In this document: positions 1 through 7,717 of the stretch, one piece after another
Numbering within the stretch: the stretch's first letter is position 1
How the letters are laid out: every line of letters starts with the position of its first letter
Assembly: GCF_003668875.1 (NCBI RefSeq)
Contig: NZ_RAWM01000055.1
Coordinates: 1 to 50,545 of the forward strand
DNA: 50,545 nt
Reading direction: 5' to 3'
DNA from: Corallococcus interemptor
Lineage (GTDB): Bacteria > Myxococcota > Myxococcia > Myxococcales > Myxococcaceae
Made by a program: the position numbers and the translations under genes
Notes under the pieces: generated by a model
The model's database searches: none
Told to the model about the DNA's origin: nothing
The model's input: only the letters and a program-made list of their open reading frames with translations

Positions 1-178
1 GGGGCGGGAGGCTGGCACGGGCGACGGAACTCCTGGCGCGAACGGCGTGACGTGGGGTGCTCGTCCAACCTAACCGATGCGGTGAAGCGGGACGTCCGGA
101 ATGAAGACAACGTTCCCTTGTAATCCTGCCTGCCTTGACACTCCCGGGGGGCGACAGTAAGCCAGCCGGGACCCTCTG
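1..178. other. left edge, no gene assigned
   Basis: No convincing gene is visible. Two plus-strand frames are open at the edge and stop at about 48 and 72, so the tail of an upstream gene may be present, but neither tail is recognisable. A TTGACA at 135-140 lies 17 bp before TAAGCC (158-163). The -10 is poor, so a promoter for the gene at 179 is only a possibility. No palindromic Zur/Fur-like box is visible. Confidence 0.3.
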
Positions 179-598
179 ATGCTCTCGCGCGCCCACACCC
201 TTGCCCGCCTCACCGCGATGCTGCTCGTCGCGCTCTGGGGTGCCCAGCCGCTGGGTCTGGCGCTGCACGTGGAGCAGCACGCGCACCGGTTCTGTCCGCA
301 GCACCAGACGTTCGAGGAGGACGCCCGGAGGACGAACCCGGCGCTGTCCCGCTTCTCCGAGCGCGCCCCGGTCATCGCGTCCGTCCCGCCCGCCGTGGCG
401 GACGCGATGGGCCTCAACCACGAGACGTGCCCGCTGCTCACGGCCGCCCCGCAGGTGGAGGCCCTTCAGGGGGCGGACGTCGCCTACGGCTCGGCGTGCG
501 TGGAGAGCAACCACCCCGCCACCGCGCCGCCCCGCTCCTTCGCGCCGCTCGCCGTTCTCGACATCGCTCCCAAGGCCTCACCGCCCACGCACGCGTAG
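179..598 (+). CDS. small His/Cys-bearing membrane or secreted protein, first gene of the metal-uptake operon
   Basis: Function is unknown. The 139-residue protein has a hydrophobic segment at about residues 12-30 (signal peptide or anchor), followed directly by a metal-ligand-like cluster, HVEQHAHRFCPQH, and later by NHETCP and a further Cys. It lies about 100 bp before an outer-membrane barrel gene and a ZnuABC-type transporter, so a periplasmic role in metal binding or sensing is plausible. A second protein at 13841-14287 (minus) has the same plan: N-terminal hydrophobic segment, His/Cys patches and an APK-S-SPP C-terminus. The two look like distant paralogs. The ATG is preceded only by a weak GGGA. 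The gene is called from codon bias, context and the paralog. Confidence 0.6.
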   Translation: MLSRAHTLARLTAMLLVALWGAQPLGLALHVEQHAHRFCPQHQTFEEDARRTNPALSRFSERAPVIASVPPAVADAMGLNHETCPLLTAAPQVEALQGADVAYGSACVESNHPATAPPRSFAPLAVLDIAPKASPPTHA

Positions 599-701
599 TT
601 CCCGCGTGTCGTGTCCGTGAAGCAGGTCATCAGGTCGACGGTCGTCGCGGAGTGCGCACGCGCATGCTCCCCGGGCGGCCGGTTTCGAGGAGCCACCATC
701 C

Positions 702-2045
702 GTGTCATCCCATCCGCGCAGGCATCCCCGCGCCCTCGCCGTCGTGCTCGCAGCGCAGCTGTCCGCGAGCGCCGCGTGGGCTCAGGAGCAGTCCCCCCCG
801 TCCTCTGAATCCCCTGCCCCTGCCGAGGACGCGCCGGCGGCGGTGACTCCGGAGGAGATGGAGGAAATCGAGAAGGCGCTGGCGGCGGACGAGAAGGAGC
901 GCGCGCGTCCCAACGGCGACACGTCTCCGGCGTCGCCCACCGCGACGAACGACTCCGGCGTGACGCCGCTCAAGCTGCCCAACGCCATCTCCGGCGGCAC
1001 CAACTTCCTCAACCTGAGCTTCATCCTGGACATGGCCCTGGCGGCCTTCTCCAGCAAGGAGCCCCTGCAGGAGGGCGCGCACGACCCGACGAAGAACGGC
1101 TTCAACCTCCAGCAGTTGGAGCTGTCCATCGGCTCGGTGGTGGACCCGTACTTCCGCTTCGACAGCAACATCGTCTTCAGCCAGTTCGGCGTCGAAATCG
1201 AGGAGGCGTACGTCACCACGTTGGACCTGCCCGCGAGCCTCCAGGTGCGCGCGGGCCAGTTCCTCACCCGCTTCGGGCGCATCAACGCCACGCACCCGCA
1301 CGCGTGGGCCTTCGTGGACCAGCCCTTCGTGATGAGCCGCTACTTCGGCGCGGAGGGCAACCGGGGCCTGGGCGTGGAGGGTTCGTGGCTCACGCCGCTG
1401 CCCTGGTACGTGGAGGTGGTGGGCAGCGCCACGGACGCCGTGGGTGAGGCCACCGCGCGCAGTTTCTTCGGCGCGGACGCCGAGCGCGTGCTGTCACCAT
1501 TGGACTTCCAGCTCACCGGCGCGCTGAAGCAGTTCTTCCCGCTGTCGGACGACATATCGCTGTTGTGGGGCCTGTCCGCCGCCACCGGCCCCAACGCGAC
1601 GGGCTACCGCAACCACACCAGCATCTACGGCACGGACGTGTACCTGAAGTTCCGGCCCATCACGTCCGCGAGCTCGCAGCAGGTGACGCTCCAGGCGGAG
1701 GTGCTCTACCGGCGCCGCCAGGTGCCGGAGGACGTGCTCTCGGACTGGGGCGGCTACGCGCAGACGGTGTGGCGCTTCTCCAACCGCTGGGCCACGGGCG
1801 TGCGCTACGAGTTCGGCACGGCCGCGAAGACGCAGGAGGGCCGCGTCGCGACGGATCCGCTCGACCCCGAGTGGACGGCCGAGCGCCAGCGCATCACCGC
1901 GTCGCTGACGTACTGGCCCACGGAGTTCTCCCGCCTGCGCCTGCAGGCCGCCACGGACCGAGCGGGCTGGCGCGCGTCGCCGGACTACTCGGCCTTCCTC
2001 GCCCTTGAAGTCGTGACCGGCGCCCACGGTGCCCATGCGTTCTGA
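702..2045 (+). CDS. outer-membrane beta-barrel protein, porin-like, of the metal-uptake operon
   Basis: A 447-residue exported protein starting at GTG after a GAGGAG site. The signal peptide runs to about residue 27 (AWA before QEQ), followed by a Pro/Glu/Ala-rich linker to about residue 90. The rest alternates hydrophobic and polar residues with many Tyr/Phe/Trp, as in an outer-membrane barrel (for example QLELSIGSVVDPYFRF and RAGQFLTRFGRIN). No plug domain or TonB box is evident, so it is more like a porin or the barrel-only proteins that accompany zinc transporters than a TonB receptor. Its end overlaps the untranslated leader of znuA. The likely role is passage of metal across the outer membrane; this is inferred from the neighbouring ABC genes. 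The specific family is not assigned. Confidence 0.75.
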   Translation: MSSHPRRHPRALAVVLAAQLSASAAWAQEQSPPSSESPAPAEDAPAAVTPEEMEEIEKALAADEKERARPNGDTSPASPTATNDSGVTPLKLPNAISGGTNFLNLSFILDMALAAFSSKEPLQEGAHDPTKNGFNLQQLELSIGSVVDPYFRFDSNIVFSQFGVEIEEAYVTTLDLPASLQVRAGQFLTRFGRINATHPHAWAFVDQPFVMSRYFGAEGNRGLGVEGSWLTPLPWYVEVVGSATDAVGEATARSFFGADAERVLSPLDFQLTGALKQFFPLSDDISLLWGLSAATGPNATGYRNHTSIYGTDVYLKFRPITSASSQQVTLQAEVLYRRRQVPEDVLSDWGGYAQTVWRFSNRWATGVRYEFGTAAKTQEGRVATDPLDPEWTAERQRITASLTYWPTEFSRLRLQAATDRAGWRASPDYSAFLALEVVTGAHGAHAF

Positions 2046-2067
2046 CCTCATCTTCCGGAGCCCTTCC

Positions 2068-2991
2068 ATGCGTTCCCTTCGCCTGTTCGCGGCCCTGTGC
2101 GCCGCCGTCATCAGCCTCACCGCCGTTCCCGCTCGCGCGGACCTGAAGGTCGTCGCCACCCTCCCGGACCTGGCCGCGCTGGCCAAGGCCGTGGGCGGAG
2201 ACAAGGTGGAGGTCATCGCGCTCGCGCTGCCCACGCAGGATCCGCACTTCGTGGACGCGAAGCCCAACCTGGCGCTCGCGCTCAACCGCGCGGACCTGCT
2301 CATCGCCGCGGGCCTGGACCTGGAGATTGGCTGGCTGCCGAATCTCCAGACCGGTGCGCGCAACAACCGCATCCTGACGGGCAACACGGGCTACCTGGAC
2401 GCGTCGCGGTCCGTGGACCTGCTGGAGGTGCCTTCCGCGCCGGTGGACCGCAGCCAGGGCGACGTGCACCCCGGCGGCAACCCGCACTATCTCTATGATC
2501 CGCGGCAGGCGCTGAAGGTGGCCGCCGCCATCGAGGCGCGCATGGCGCAGCTGGATGCGAAGAACGCGGCCACCTACAAGGCCAACCTCGCGAAGTTCAC
2601 GCAGGAGGTGCAGGCGGCGCAGGAGGGCTGGGAGAAGCGGCTCGCGGCGCTCAAGGGCGTGCCCGTGGTCGCGTTCCACCGCACGACGGCGTACCTGCAG
2701 AACTGGCTGGGCTTCAAGACGATCGCCTTCCTGGAGCCCAAGCCGGGCATCCCTCCCACCGCGTCCCACGTCGCGCAGGTGCTGGTGCTGGCCCGGACGA
2801 ACAAGGCGAAGATGGTCCTCAAGGAGGATTACTACGCGGACACCAACGCGAGGTTCCTCGCGTCGAAGATCCCCGCGCCGCTCGTCACCCTGCCCGGAGG
2901 CACCGATGCGCGCGGCGGCCAGACGTACGTGCAGCGCATGGAGCTGATGGTGACCCGGCTGGAGCAGGGCCTCGCCGGGAAGGGGAGCTGA
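2068..2991 (+). CDS. znuA: metal (zinc/manganese) ABC transporter periplasmic binding protein
   Basis: A cluster A-I (ZnuA/TroA-type) solute-binding protein of 307 residues. I chose the ATG at 2068 because it follows CCGGAG by seven bases and begins a standard Sec signal peptide ending at PARA (residue 24). Conserved metal-ligand positions are visible: His60 in QDPHF, His140 in GNPHY, His204 in VAFH and an acidic site near residue 253 (LKED). The His-rich loop typical of many zinc-specific ZnuA proteins is absent, so zinc versus manganese cannot be settled from this gene alone; the His-rich accessory proteins around it favour zinc. It delivers the ion to the permease/ATPase encoded by the next genes, which follow at short spacing or overlap. 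Confidence 0.9.
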   Translation: MRSLRLFAALCAAVISLTAVPARADLKVVATLPDLAALAKAVGGDKVEVIALALPTQDPHFVDAKPNLALALNRADLLIAAGLDLEIGWLPNLQTGARNNRILTGNTGYLDASRSVDLLEVPSAPVDRSQGDVHPGGNPHYLYDPRQALKVAAAIEARMAQLDAKNAATYKANLAKFTQEVQAAQEGWEKRLAALKGVPVVAFHRTTAYLQNWLGFKTIAFLEPKPGIPPTASHVAQVLVLARTNKAKMVLKEDYYADTNARFLASKIPAPLVTLPGGTDARGGQTYVQRMELMVTRLEQGLAGKGS

Positions 2992-2995
2992 CACC

Positions 2996-3871
2996 ATGAA
3001 GCGTATTGCTTCCCGCATCTCAGCCAACGCCTGGATGCTCCCTGTCGCGCTGCTGTCCGGGTGCGCGTTCGACGCGGGCGAGAGCTTCGCGGTGCTGGAG
3101 CCCTCCGTCGAAGCCGCGTACTCGCCCCTGCCCCGCCGCGACGCGGGCGACGGCTACCAGGCGCTCGCGTCCGACTTCCAGCTGCGCATGGACACGGGCA
3201 CGGTGAGCCTGGGCACCATCGACCTGCTGGCCAGCGCGGGCGGCGGTGGCAGCACGACGTTTGATCCGTCCTCGCCGCCGCCGGGCTACTCGCTGTGCCA
3301 CAACGGGCACTGCCACGGCGACGACGGCGCGCTCGTGGACTACGAGGACATCGAGGCGGAGCTGGCCGGTGGTGGCGGCAGCAGCACCGTCACGGTGGCC
3401 AACCTGCCCGTGGACGCGGAGCTGGACCTGCTGGCGCCCGCAGCCCGCGGCCTCACCTGCGAGCCCGCGTGCGAGCTGGGCAAGACGACCCTGTCGAGCG
3501 GGCGCTGGGCCGTCACCGGCCTGCGCATGACGGGCAGCGTGCGCGATGGCCGCGTGCCGGCGCGCTTCACGGGCGCCCTGCCCTTCCGGTTCACCGCGAC
3601 GATGATGGGCGCGGAGGCCAAACCGGTGGCGGTGCTCACCGGGGACCTGGACGTGCCGTCCGACCGCGAGAACGATCCGCGCGTGACGCTGGGCCTGAAG
3701 CTGGAGCTGACGCCGGCCCTCTTCGACGCGGTGGACTGGTCCGCCGTGCCGCCGGGCGCGGATGGCGTGATCGACCTGGATGATCCCGCGCACGCGGCCG
3801 TGCGTGCCGCGCTGCTGGAGAAGGTGGCCGGCTTGAGCCCCACCGCGGAGGTGAGCCGTGGCTCACGGTGA
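2996..3871 (+). CDS. lipoprotein with a His/Cys motif, between znuA and znuC
   Basis: A 291-residue predicted lipoprotein of unknown function. The N-terminus carries a signal peptide with lipobox LLSGC (Cys at about residue 22). A short cluster, CHNGHCHGDDG, at about residues 100-110 looks like a metal-binding site, and a CEPACE pair follows further on. The remainder is beta-rich and rather polar. It starts four bases after the znuA stop, and its end overlaps the ATPase gene start by 14 bases, so it is an integral member of the operon. I infer an envelope metal-binding or chaperone role. It is not one of the usual ZnuABC parts. Confidence 0.7.
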   Translation: MKRIASRISANAWMLPVALLSGCAFDAGESFAVLEPSVEAAYSPLPRRDAGDGYQALASDFQLRMDTGTVSLGTIDLLASAGGGGSTTFDPSSPPPGYSLCHNGHCHGDDGALVDYEDIEAELAGGGGSSTVTVANLPVDAELDLLAPAARGLTCEPACELGKTTLSSGRWAVTGLRMTGSVRDGRVPARFTGALPFRFTATMMGAEAKPVAVLTGDLDVPSDRENDPRVTLGLKLELTPALFDAVDWSAVPPGADGVIDLDDPAHAAVRAALLEKVAGLSPTAEVSRGSR

Positions 3872-4679
3872 TCACGAGACGGAGCTGGACCGGGGGCACC
3901 GCGCCGCTCCGCCGCCGGAGCCGGGCGAGCCGCTGCTCAAGTGCGAGCAACTGGTCATCGGCTACGGGGGCAAGGACATCCTGCCGCCCATGGACCTGGT
4001 GGTGCGCCGCCGCCAGTTCGTGGCGGTGGTGGGCCGCAACGGCTCCGGCAAGAGCACCTGGTTCAAGACGCTGCTGGGGCTGATTCCCCCGGTGTCCGGC
4101 CGCATCACCCTGGCGTCGCCAAACATCCGCAGCGCGTACGTGCCGCAGATGTCGTCCATCGACTCGCTGTTGCCCGTGCACGCGCGGGAGCTGACCAGCT
4201 GGGGGCGGCTGTCCGGGTGGAACTTCCTGCGGCCCTTCCCCAGCAAGGCGGACCGGCAAAAGGTGGAGGCAGCGCTCGACACGGCGGGCGCGCGCGGCAT
4301 CGCGAAGCGCCCCTTCCGCGACCTGTCCGGCGGCGAGAAGCAGCGCGCGCTGCTGGCGCGGGTCATCGCCACCGAGGCGGACGTCGTCCTGCTGGATGAG
4401 CCCACCGCGGCGATGGACGCGGTGGCGGAGAAGCAGACGATGCTGCGGCTGTGCGCGCTGGCGCACGACCGGGGCCTGGGTGTGGTGGTGGTGAGCCACG
4501 ACATGTCCGTCGCCGCCGAGCACGCCGACGTCATCCTCTTCGTGGACCGCGAGCACCGCACCTTCGTCATGGGCGATGCACGCACCGTGTTCTGCCACCC
4601 GGCCTTCCGCCGCCAGTACGGCGACGACTACTGCCACACCGCGCCCCAGGGACCCCACCGTGGAAACAACCCTGCTTGA
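3858..4679 (+). CDS. znuC: metal ABC transporter ATP-binding protein
   Basis: A 273-residue ABC ATPase that powers uptake of the ion brought by ZnuA. Walker A is GRNGSGKST (about residues 59-67), the signature is LSGGEKQR (about 156-163), Walker B is VVLLDEPT (about 176-183) and the switch His is in VVVSHD. The first 20 residues (MAHGDHETEL and on) form an extra hydrophilic leader containing two His. The GTG start lies inside the end of the preceding lipoprotein gene, and the permease start lies inside the end of this gene, so the three are translationally coupled. Confidence 0.92.
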   Translation: MAHGDHETELDRGHRAAPPPEPGEPLLKCEQLVIGYGGKDILPPMDLVVRRRQFVAVVGRNGSGKSTWFKTLLGLIPPVSGRITLASPNIRSAYVPQMSSIDSLLPVHARELTSWGRLSGWNFLRPFPSKADRQKVEAALDTAGARGIAKRPFRDLSGGEKQRALLARVIATEADVVLLDEPTAAMDAVAEKQTMLRLCALAHDRGLGVVVVSHDMSVAAEHADVILFVDREHRTFVMGDARTVFCHPAFRRQYGDDYCHTAPQGPHRGNNPA

Positions 4680-5532
4680 GCCCTCGAAGTGGGAGCAGTT
4701 CCAGGCCGGCTGGGAGCTGTTCCGGGACCCCATCCTCTGCGCGCTCATCGCCGGGTGCGTGCTGGGCTTCCTCAGCGTCTACGTCGTGCTGCGGCGCATG
4801 GTGTTCGTCAGCGCCGCGGTGACGAACACCGCGGGCCTGGGCGTGGCGCTGGCCTTCTTCGCGGAGATCCACCTGGGCGTGCACGTGGATCCGCTGGTGG
4901 GCGCGGTGGTGCTGTCCGTCGCGGCCACGCTGCTCCTGATGATTGAACCGGCGCGGCTGCGGCTGTCACGCGAGAGCCTGCTGGGGTGCGCGTTCGCCTT
5001 CGCGGGCGGCGCGGCCATCCTGGTGGGTGACCGCATCGCGCAGGAGGCGCACGACATCCAGGGCATCCTCTTTGGCACCGCGGTGCTGGTGACGCCGGAT
5101 CAGCTCCAGGCGGTGGCGGTGGCCGGCGCGGTGCTGATGGTGCTGCACCTGTGGTGGTTCCGGGGCATCGCCTTCGTGAGCTTCGACCGCGTGGGCGCCA
5201 CCGTGCAGGGGCTGCCGGTGAAGCTGCTGGACACGGTGTTGATGGTGTCCATCGGCATCATGGTGGGCGTGTGCGCGCGGGCGCTGGGCGCCCTGCCCGT
5301 CTTCGCGTTCTCCACGCTGTCGGCCATCGCCGCGCTGGTGCTGGACCTGCGGCTGCCGTGGACCTTCTTCACGGCGACCGTGCTGGGCGGCATCGCGGGC
5401 GCGGGCGGATACCTGTTCGCGTACTTCTACGACTTCCCGGTGGGCGGTTCGCAGACCGTCCTGTCCGGGGTCCTGGTGCTGCTGATGATGCTCATCCGCC
5501 TGGTGCAGGTGCCCTTCAAGCGCAGGGCTTGA
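4660..5532 (+). CDS. znuB: metal ABC transporter membrane permease
   Basis: An ABC-3 family permease of 290 residues with about eight or nine membrane helices, beginning after a short amphipathic N-terminus (WEQFQAGWELFRDPILCA). I chose GTG 4660 because it gives the family N-terminus; upstream in-frame codons encode Arg/Pro-rich sequence unlike a permease. The gene overlaps znuC by 20 bases. The final region (VGGSQTVLSGVLVLLMML) matches the conserved end of ZnuB/MntB-type permeases. It converges directly on the next gene: its TGA stop abuts the opposite-strand stop (TGATCA at 5530-5535). Confidence 0.9.
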   Translation: METTLLEPSKWEQFQAGWELFRDPILCALIAGCVLGFLSVYVVLRRMVFVSAAVTNTAGLGVALAFFAEIHLGVHVDPLVGAVVLSVAATLLLMIEPARLRLSRESLLGCAFAFAGGAAILVGDRIAQEAHDIQGILFGTAVLVTPDQLQAVAVAGAVLMVLHLWWFRGIAFVSFDRVGATVQGLPVKLLDTVLMVSIGIMVGVCARALGALPVFAFSTLSAIAALVLDLRLPWTFFTATVLGGIAGAGGYLFAYFYDFPVGGSQTVLSGVLVLLMMLIRLVQVPFKRRA

Positions 5533-6081
5533 TCAGCGGACGGCGGCGGACACCTTCTTGAACTCGGGGGTGCCCGCGCGGCCCAGCATGTCGAACAGGG
5601 CCGCCTCCACGGTGAGGATGCGGGCGCCCGCGTCGCGGCACAGCTCCAGGCCCACGCGGCGGTCCTCCTCGGCTCGGGACAGCACGGCGTCCGCGAGCAG
5701 GCACGGCTCGCGGCCGCTGTCCGCCAGGTCGCGCGCCGTCTGGAAGACGCAGATGTGCGTCTCCATGCCGGTGATCAGCACCTGCTTGCGGTCGCCCAGC
5801 ACGGACAGGACGTCCGGCGTGGCGGCGGAGAACTCCAGCTTCTCCAGCGGCTTGAACTCCCCCAGGCGCAGCTTGAGCAGCGAGTGCGTGCGGCCCAGCC
5901 CCTGCGGGTACTGCTCCGTGACGATGACGGGAATGCCCAGGGCCCGCGCGCCCTCCACCGCGGCGCCGGTGCGCGCGAGCATGCGGTCCAGGGCGTCGCG
6001 GTCCATCGCGGCGCACAGGCGCTCCTGGATGTCGACGACGAGCAGCGCGGCCTGCTCGGGCTTCAGGCGGGACGACGGCAT
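5533..6081 (-). CDS. isochorismatase-family cysteine hydrolase
   Basis: A 182-residue single-domain hydrolase with the fold of isochorismatase, nicotinamidase and YcaC-type enzymes. The catalytic triad is visible: Asp17 in VVDIQ, Lys81 in EKLEFSA and Cys111 in THICVFQTA. A cis-peptide-like GMETH loop precedes the Cys. The nicotinamidase metal site (DxHxxH) is not evident, so NAD salvage is unlikely and the substrate is unknown. The start has a good site (AAGGAG, six bases before ATG). It is a monocistronic gene between the metal operon and the displaced gene fragment at 6154. Confidence 0.85.
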   Translation of the reverse strand: MPSSRLKPEQAALLVVDIQERLCAAMDRDALDRMLARTGAAVEGARALGIPVIVTEQYPQGLGRTHSLLKLRLGEFKPLEKLEFSAATPDVLSVLGDRKQVLITGMETHICVFQTARDLADSGREPCLLADAVLSRAEEDRRVGLELCRDAGARILTVEAALFDMLGRAGTPEFKKVSAAVR

Positions 6082-6153
6082 GGGGGGCTCCTTGGAGGAT
6101 GCCCCCTAGTGACGTGAAGGCTGAGCCTGCGTCAAGCGCGGCGGCATGCGCGC

Positions 6154-6342
6154 TCAGCCGCCGTGAACGGTCCAGGTCGATTCCCCGCCCCGGGGTGCGG
6201 GCGCGGTGTCCACCGGTGCGTCGGGCACCTTCCGGAGCGCGGCGCGGCCCCGGCCCCGCTGGGCCGCGAAGCCTCGCGCGCGTTGCAGGCCCGGCAAGTG
6301 CGGATCCGCGTCGCGCCACAGGTCCAGCACCACGGCGAAGTC
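6154..6342 (-). pseudogene. displaced original 3' end of the TPR gene (now at 10286-12028)
   Basis: Read on the minus strand this is an open 62-codon tail ending in TGA. It opens with DFAVVLDLWRDADPH, continues LPGLQRARGFAA and ends TWTVHGG. The intact gene at 10286-12028 has the same 15 residues, then a diverged but colinear tail ending PWTVHGA. The first 45 bp are identical to 10433-10477; the rest is clearly related but different at both DNA and protein level. No start and no upstream gene body are present, so it is not expressed as a gene. The preserved frame suggests a recent event. It is best read as the tail that was cut off when the element at 6343-10477 integrated. Confidence 0.85.
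6298..6342. repeat. left copy of 45-bp direct repeat (probable att core)
   Basis: These 45 bases are identical to 10433-10477 in the same orientation, 4135 bp away. Beyond them the left side remains homologous to the TPR gene tail at lower identity, and the right side (from 6343) is unrelated to it. This is the expected structure of an attachment core left by site-specific integration. It encodes DFAVVLDLWRDADPH on the minus strand. Confidence 0.85.
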
Positions 6343-6469
6343 CTACGGCCAGACAATGGTGACTGCGGCCGGAGCGGAGTGGCTGTCGAAGAAGTACGGC
6401 CACTTCGCGACGCCCGTCCAATCCGTCCAGGACGAACTGCTGACGATGGTAGGAGGGGCGGGCGGGTAA
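6343..6469 (+). pseudogene. C-terminal fragment of an unidentified element gene
   Basis: From the repeat junction an open plus frame reads SYGQTMVTAAGAEWL, KKYGHFATPVQSVQDELL and ends GGAGG with TAA at 6467-6469. It looks like genuine protein sequence, unlike the antisense of the TPR tail that precedes it in the same frame, and a strong hairpin follows at 6487. I interpret it as the end of an element gene truncated at the integration junction. The family is not recognised, and I see no integrase motif in it. Confidence 0.45.
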
Positions 6470-6486
6470 GTTGCGTGCGCAGCGCA

Positions 6487-6509
6487 GGGGGCCCACTGAG
6501 TGGGCCCCC
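6487..6509 (+). terminator. hairpin after the truncated element gene
   Basis: GGGGGCCCAC and GTGGGCCCCC form a perfect 10-bp stem around TGA, 17 bases after the stop at 6469. There is no T-run, which is usual for GC-rich genomes, so termination is inferred from position and stem strength. Confidence 0.5.
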
Positions 6510-6515
6510 AAGGCG

Positions 6516-6698
6516 ATGCTGCTAGGCTTCAACGTGTACGCCTGCCTCGCCAAGCACTCCGACACGGTTCGCGCCCTTGCAGCCAGCGAGCGCCTCACCC
6601 CTGATGAGGTCGCTGTGCGGCTCGTCGAGGAAGCCATCGCCGCCCCGGAGAAGAAGAAGCGGCAGGAAGGGCTTTCGCGCGCGGCAGAGGACGCTTAG
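6516..6698 (+). CDS. small hypothetical protein of the element
   Basis: A 60-residue protein if started at ATG 6516. A GTG-type start at 6471 would run through the hairpin and is less likely. It reads as a short helical protein (ALAASERLTPDEVAVRLVEE) with a basic stretch, KKKRQEG, and no cysteine-rich or membrane segment beyond the first ten residues. Function is unknown. It is the first small gene in the element and precedes the membrane-anchored gene at 6735 by 36 bases. Confidence 0.45.
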   Translation: MLLGFNVYACLAKHSDTVRALAASERLTPDEVAVRLVEEAIAAPEKKKRQEGLSRAAEDA

Positions 6699-6734
6699 CG
6701 GGGAACCTGAAGTGGCGAGATAGGATAGGTGCCC

Positions 6735-7184
6735 ATGAGCGAATCCGGCGGCGCGGGAACCAGCAAGAAACCTGGCGTCAAGCTTCCAGCGCCTGACGAG
6801 CCCTGGATTGCTGTCGTGGACACCGTTGTTGAGGACATGCGCCCGACGTTCCTCGCCAATGGGAGGACGCCCGAGCAACTCGAAGCGATGGACACCGAGA
6901 TCCGGTATCACGTCACACAGGTGATAATTCCGCAGCTCCGCACCATGCTTTCGGCGGCCTCAAAGAAGTTCATGGAGCGCGACGGCCGCCGCGTCCAAGC
7001 TGAGTTGCAGAACCTTGAGCGATACGAAGCCTCTCTCGTCTGGGAGATCAAACGGAGGGAGGACGCGCAGCGTCACGACAGGCAGTTCGCCGAGATGAAG
7101 CGCAACAGTTGGGTACCTCGGGCCGCCATCGGCATTTCGCTTCTGTCGCTGTTGCTCAGCACATACGTGGCGCTCTTCAAGTAG
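6735..7184 (+). CDS. coiled-coil protein with C-terminal membrane anchor (element gene)
   Basis: A 149-residue protein of unknown function; ATG 6735 is preferred over GTG 6729. Residues 1-25 are Ser/Gly/Pro-rich. The middle (about 45-120) is strongly helical and charged (SKKFMERDGRRVQAELQNLE), probably a coiled coil. The last 25 residues form one hydrophobic helix ending at the terminus, introduced by SWVPRAAIG. The neighbouring gene at 7287 ends with the same arrangement and a matching WVPR motif. Codon use is less GC-biased than in host genes. This tail-anchored architecture fits a phage membrane protein (lysis, exclusion or scaffold), but none is demonstrated. Confidence 0.65.
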   Translation: MSESGGAGTSKKPGVKLPAPDEPWIAVVDTVVEDMRPTFLANGRTPEQLEAMDTEIRYHVTQVIIPQLRTMLSAASKKFMERDGRRVQAELQNLERYEASLVWEIKRREDAQRHDRQFAEMKRNSWVPRAAIGISLLSLLLSTYVALFK

Positions 7185-7286
7185 CCGTGCGAGCGGCCAA
7201 CTCCGAAGCCGGTGCGAGCCGCATCGGCTGGCGCTCCACGTGAAAGCACGTGGAATAGGCTTCATCGGCTCGGTAAGGAGGGGCCC

Positions 7287-7637
7287 GTGGACGAAGTCGA
7301 CAAATTGCACGCGGACGAGGAGCGCCGCGCGAAACTCCGTTCCGTCGTTGGAGCGCGTCTTGAGGAAATCGAAGCGCTCATCCCGAAGATCATCACCGCT
7401 GCTGACGAGATGGACCTTTCTGACCGTTTGGCGGAGGAGGACGTCTTCGCCTACAACGACAACGTGAAGGAGTTCCGACGCCTGCGAGCACTCACGAACG
7501 ACCTGATTGCCGAGCATGCCGTGTTAGAGGGACTTCTCGATCGGCCAGTCGCGCGGTGGGTGCCGAGAACCGCGCTCATCGTCGCGTGCGCATCGTTGGC
7601 GTGGCAGGTCATCGCGGCGCTGTGGCACCTGAAGTAG
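7287..7637 (+). CDS. coiled-coil protein with C-terminal membrane anchor (element gene, paralogous tail)
   Basis: A 116-residue protein; GTG 7287 is chosen because AAGGAGG lies seven bases upstream. Residues 1-85 are acidic and helical (DEVDKLHADEERRAKL, DRLAEEDVFAYNDNVKEFRR). The last 27 residues are a membrane helix preceded by RWVPRTAL, matching the SWVPRAAI motif of the product at 6735-7184. The rest of the two proteins is not obviously alignable, so the shared part is the anchor. It sits between the other anchored gene and an inverted repeat at 7682. Function is unknown. Confidence 0.65.
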   Translation: MDEVDKLHADEERRAKLRSVVGARLEEIEALIPKIITAADEMDLSDRLAEEDVFAYNDNVKEFRRLRALTNDLIAEHAVLEGLLDRPVARWVPRTALIVACASLAWQVIAALWHLK

Positions 7638-7681
7638 AGAGCCGCATCGTCCGCGCCCCTCGTGGAGGCATGTGGGGTAGC

Positions 7682-7712
7682 GGCCCGTCCAATGTAGGAG
7701 CGGGCCACATTG
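7682..7712. terminator. inverted repeats between convergent element genes
   Basis: GGCCCG (7682-7687) pairs with CGGGCC (7701-7706), and CAATGT (7690-7695) pairs with ACATTG (7707-7712), giving alternative stems. The site lies between the stop at 7637 (plus) and the stop at 7718 (minus), the expected place for a shared terminator. Confidence 0.35.
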
Positions 7713-7717
7713 CTTCG

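Noticed and set aside
1-178. Zur/Fur box before the metal operon
   Set aside because: No convincing AT-rich palindrome is present; only a weak promoter-like TTGACA was seen.
6206-6469. A frame crossing the core into the orphan fragment, as if integrase with attP inside the gene (Mx8 style)
   Set aside because: In the circular form the upstream part would be antisense TPR sequence and the fibre pseudogene, with no recombinase motifs.
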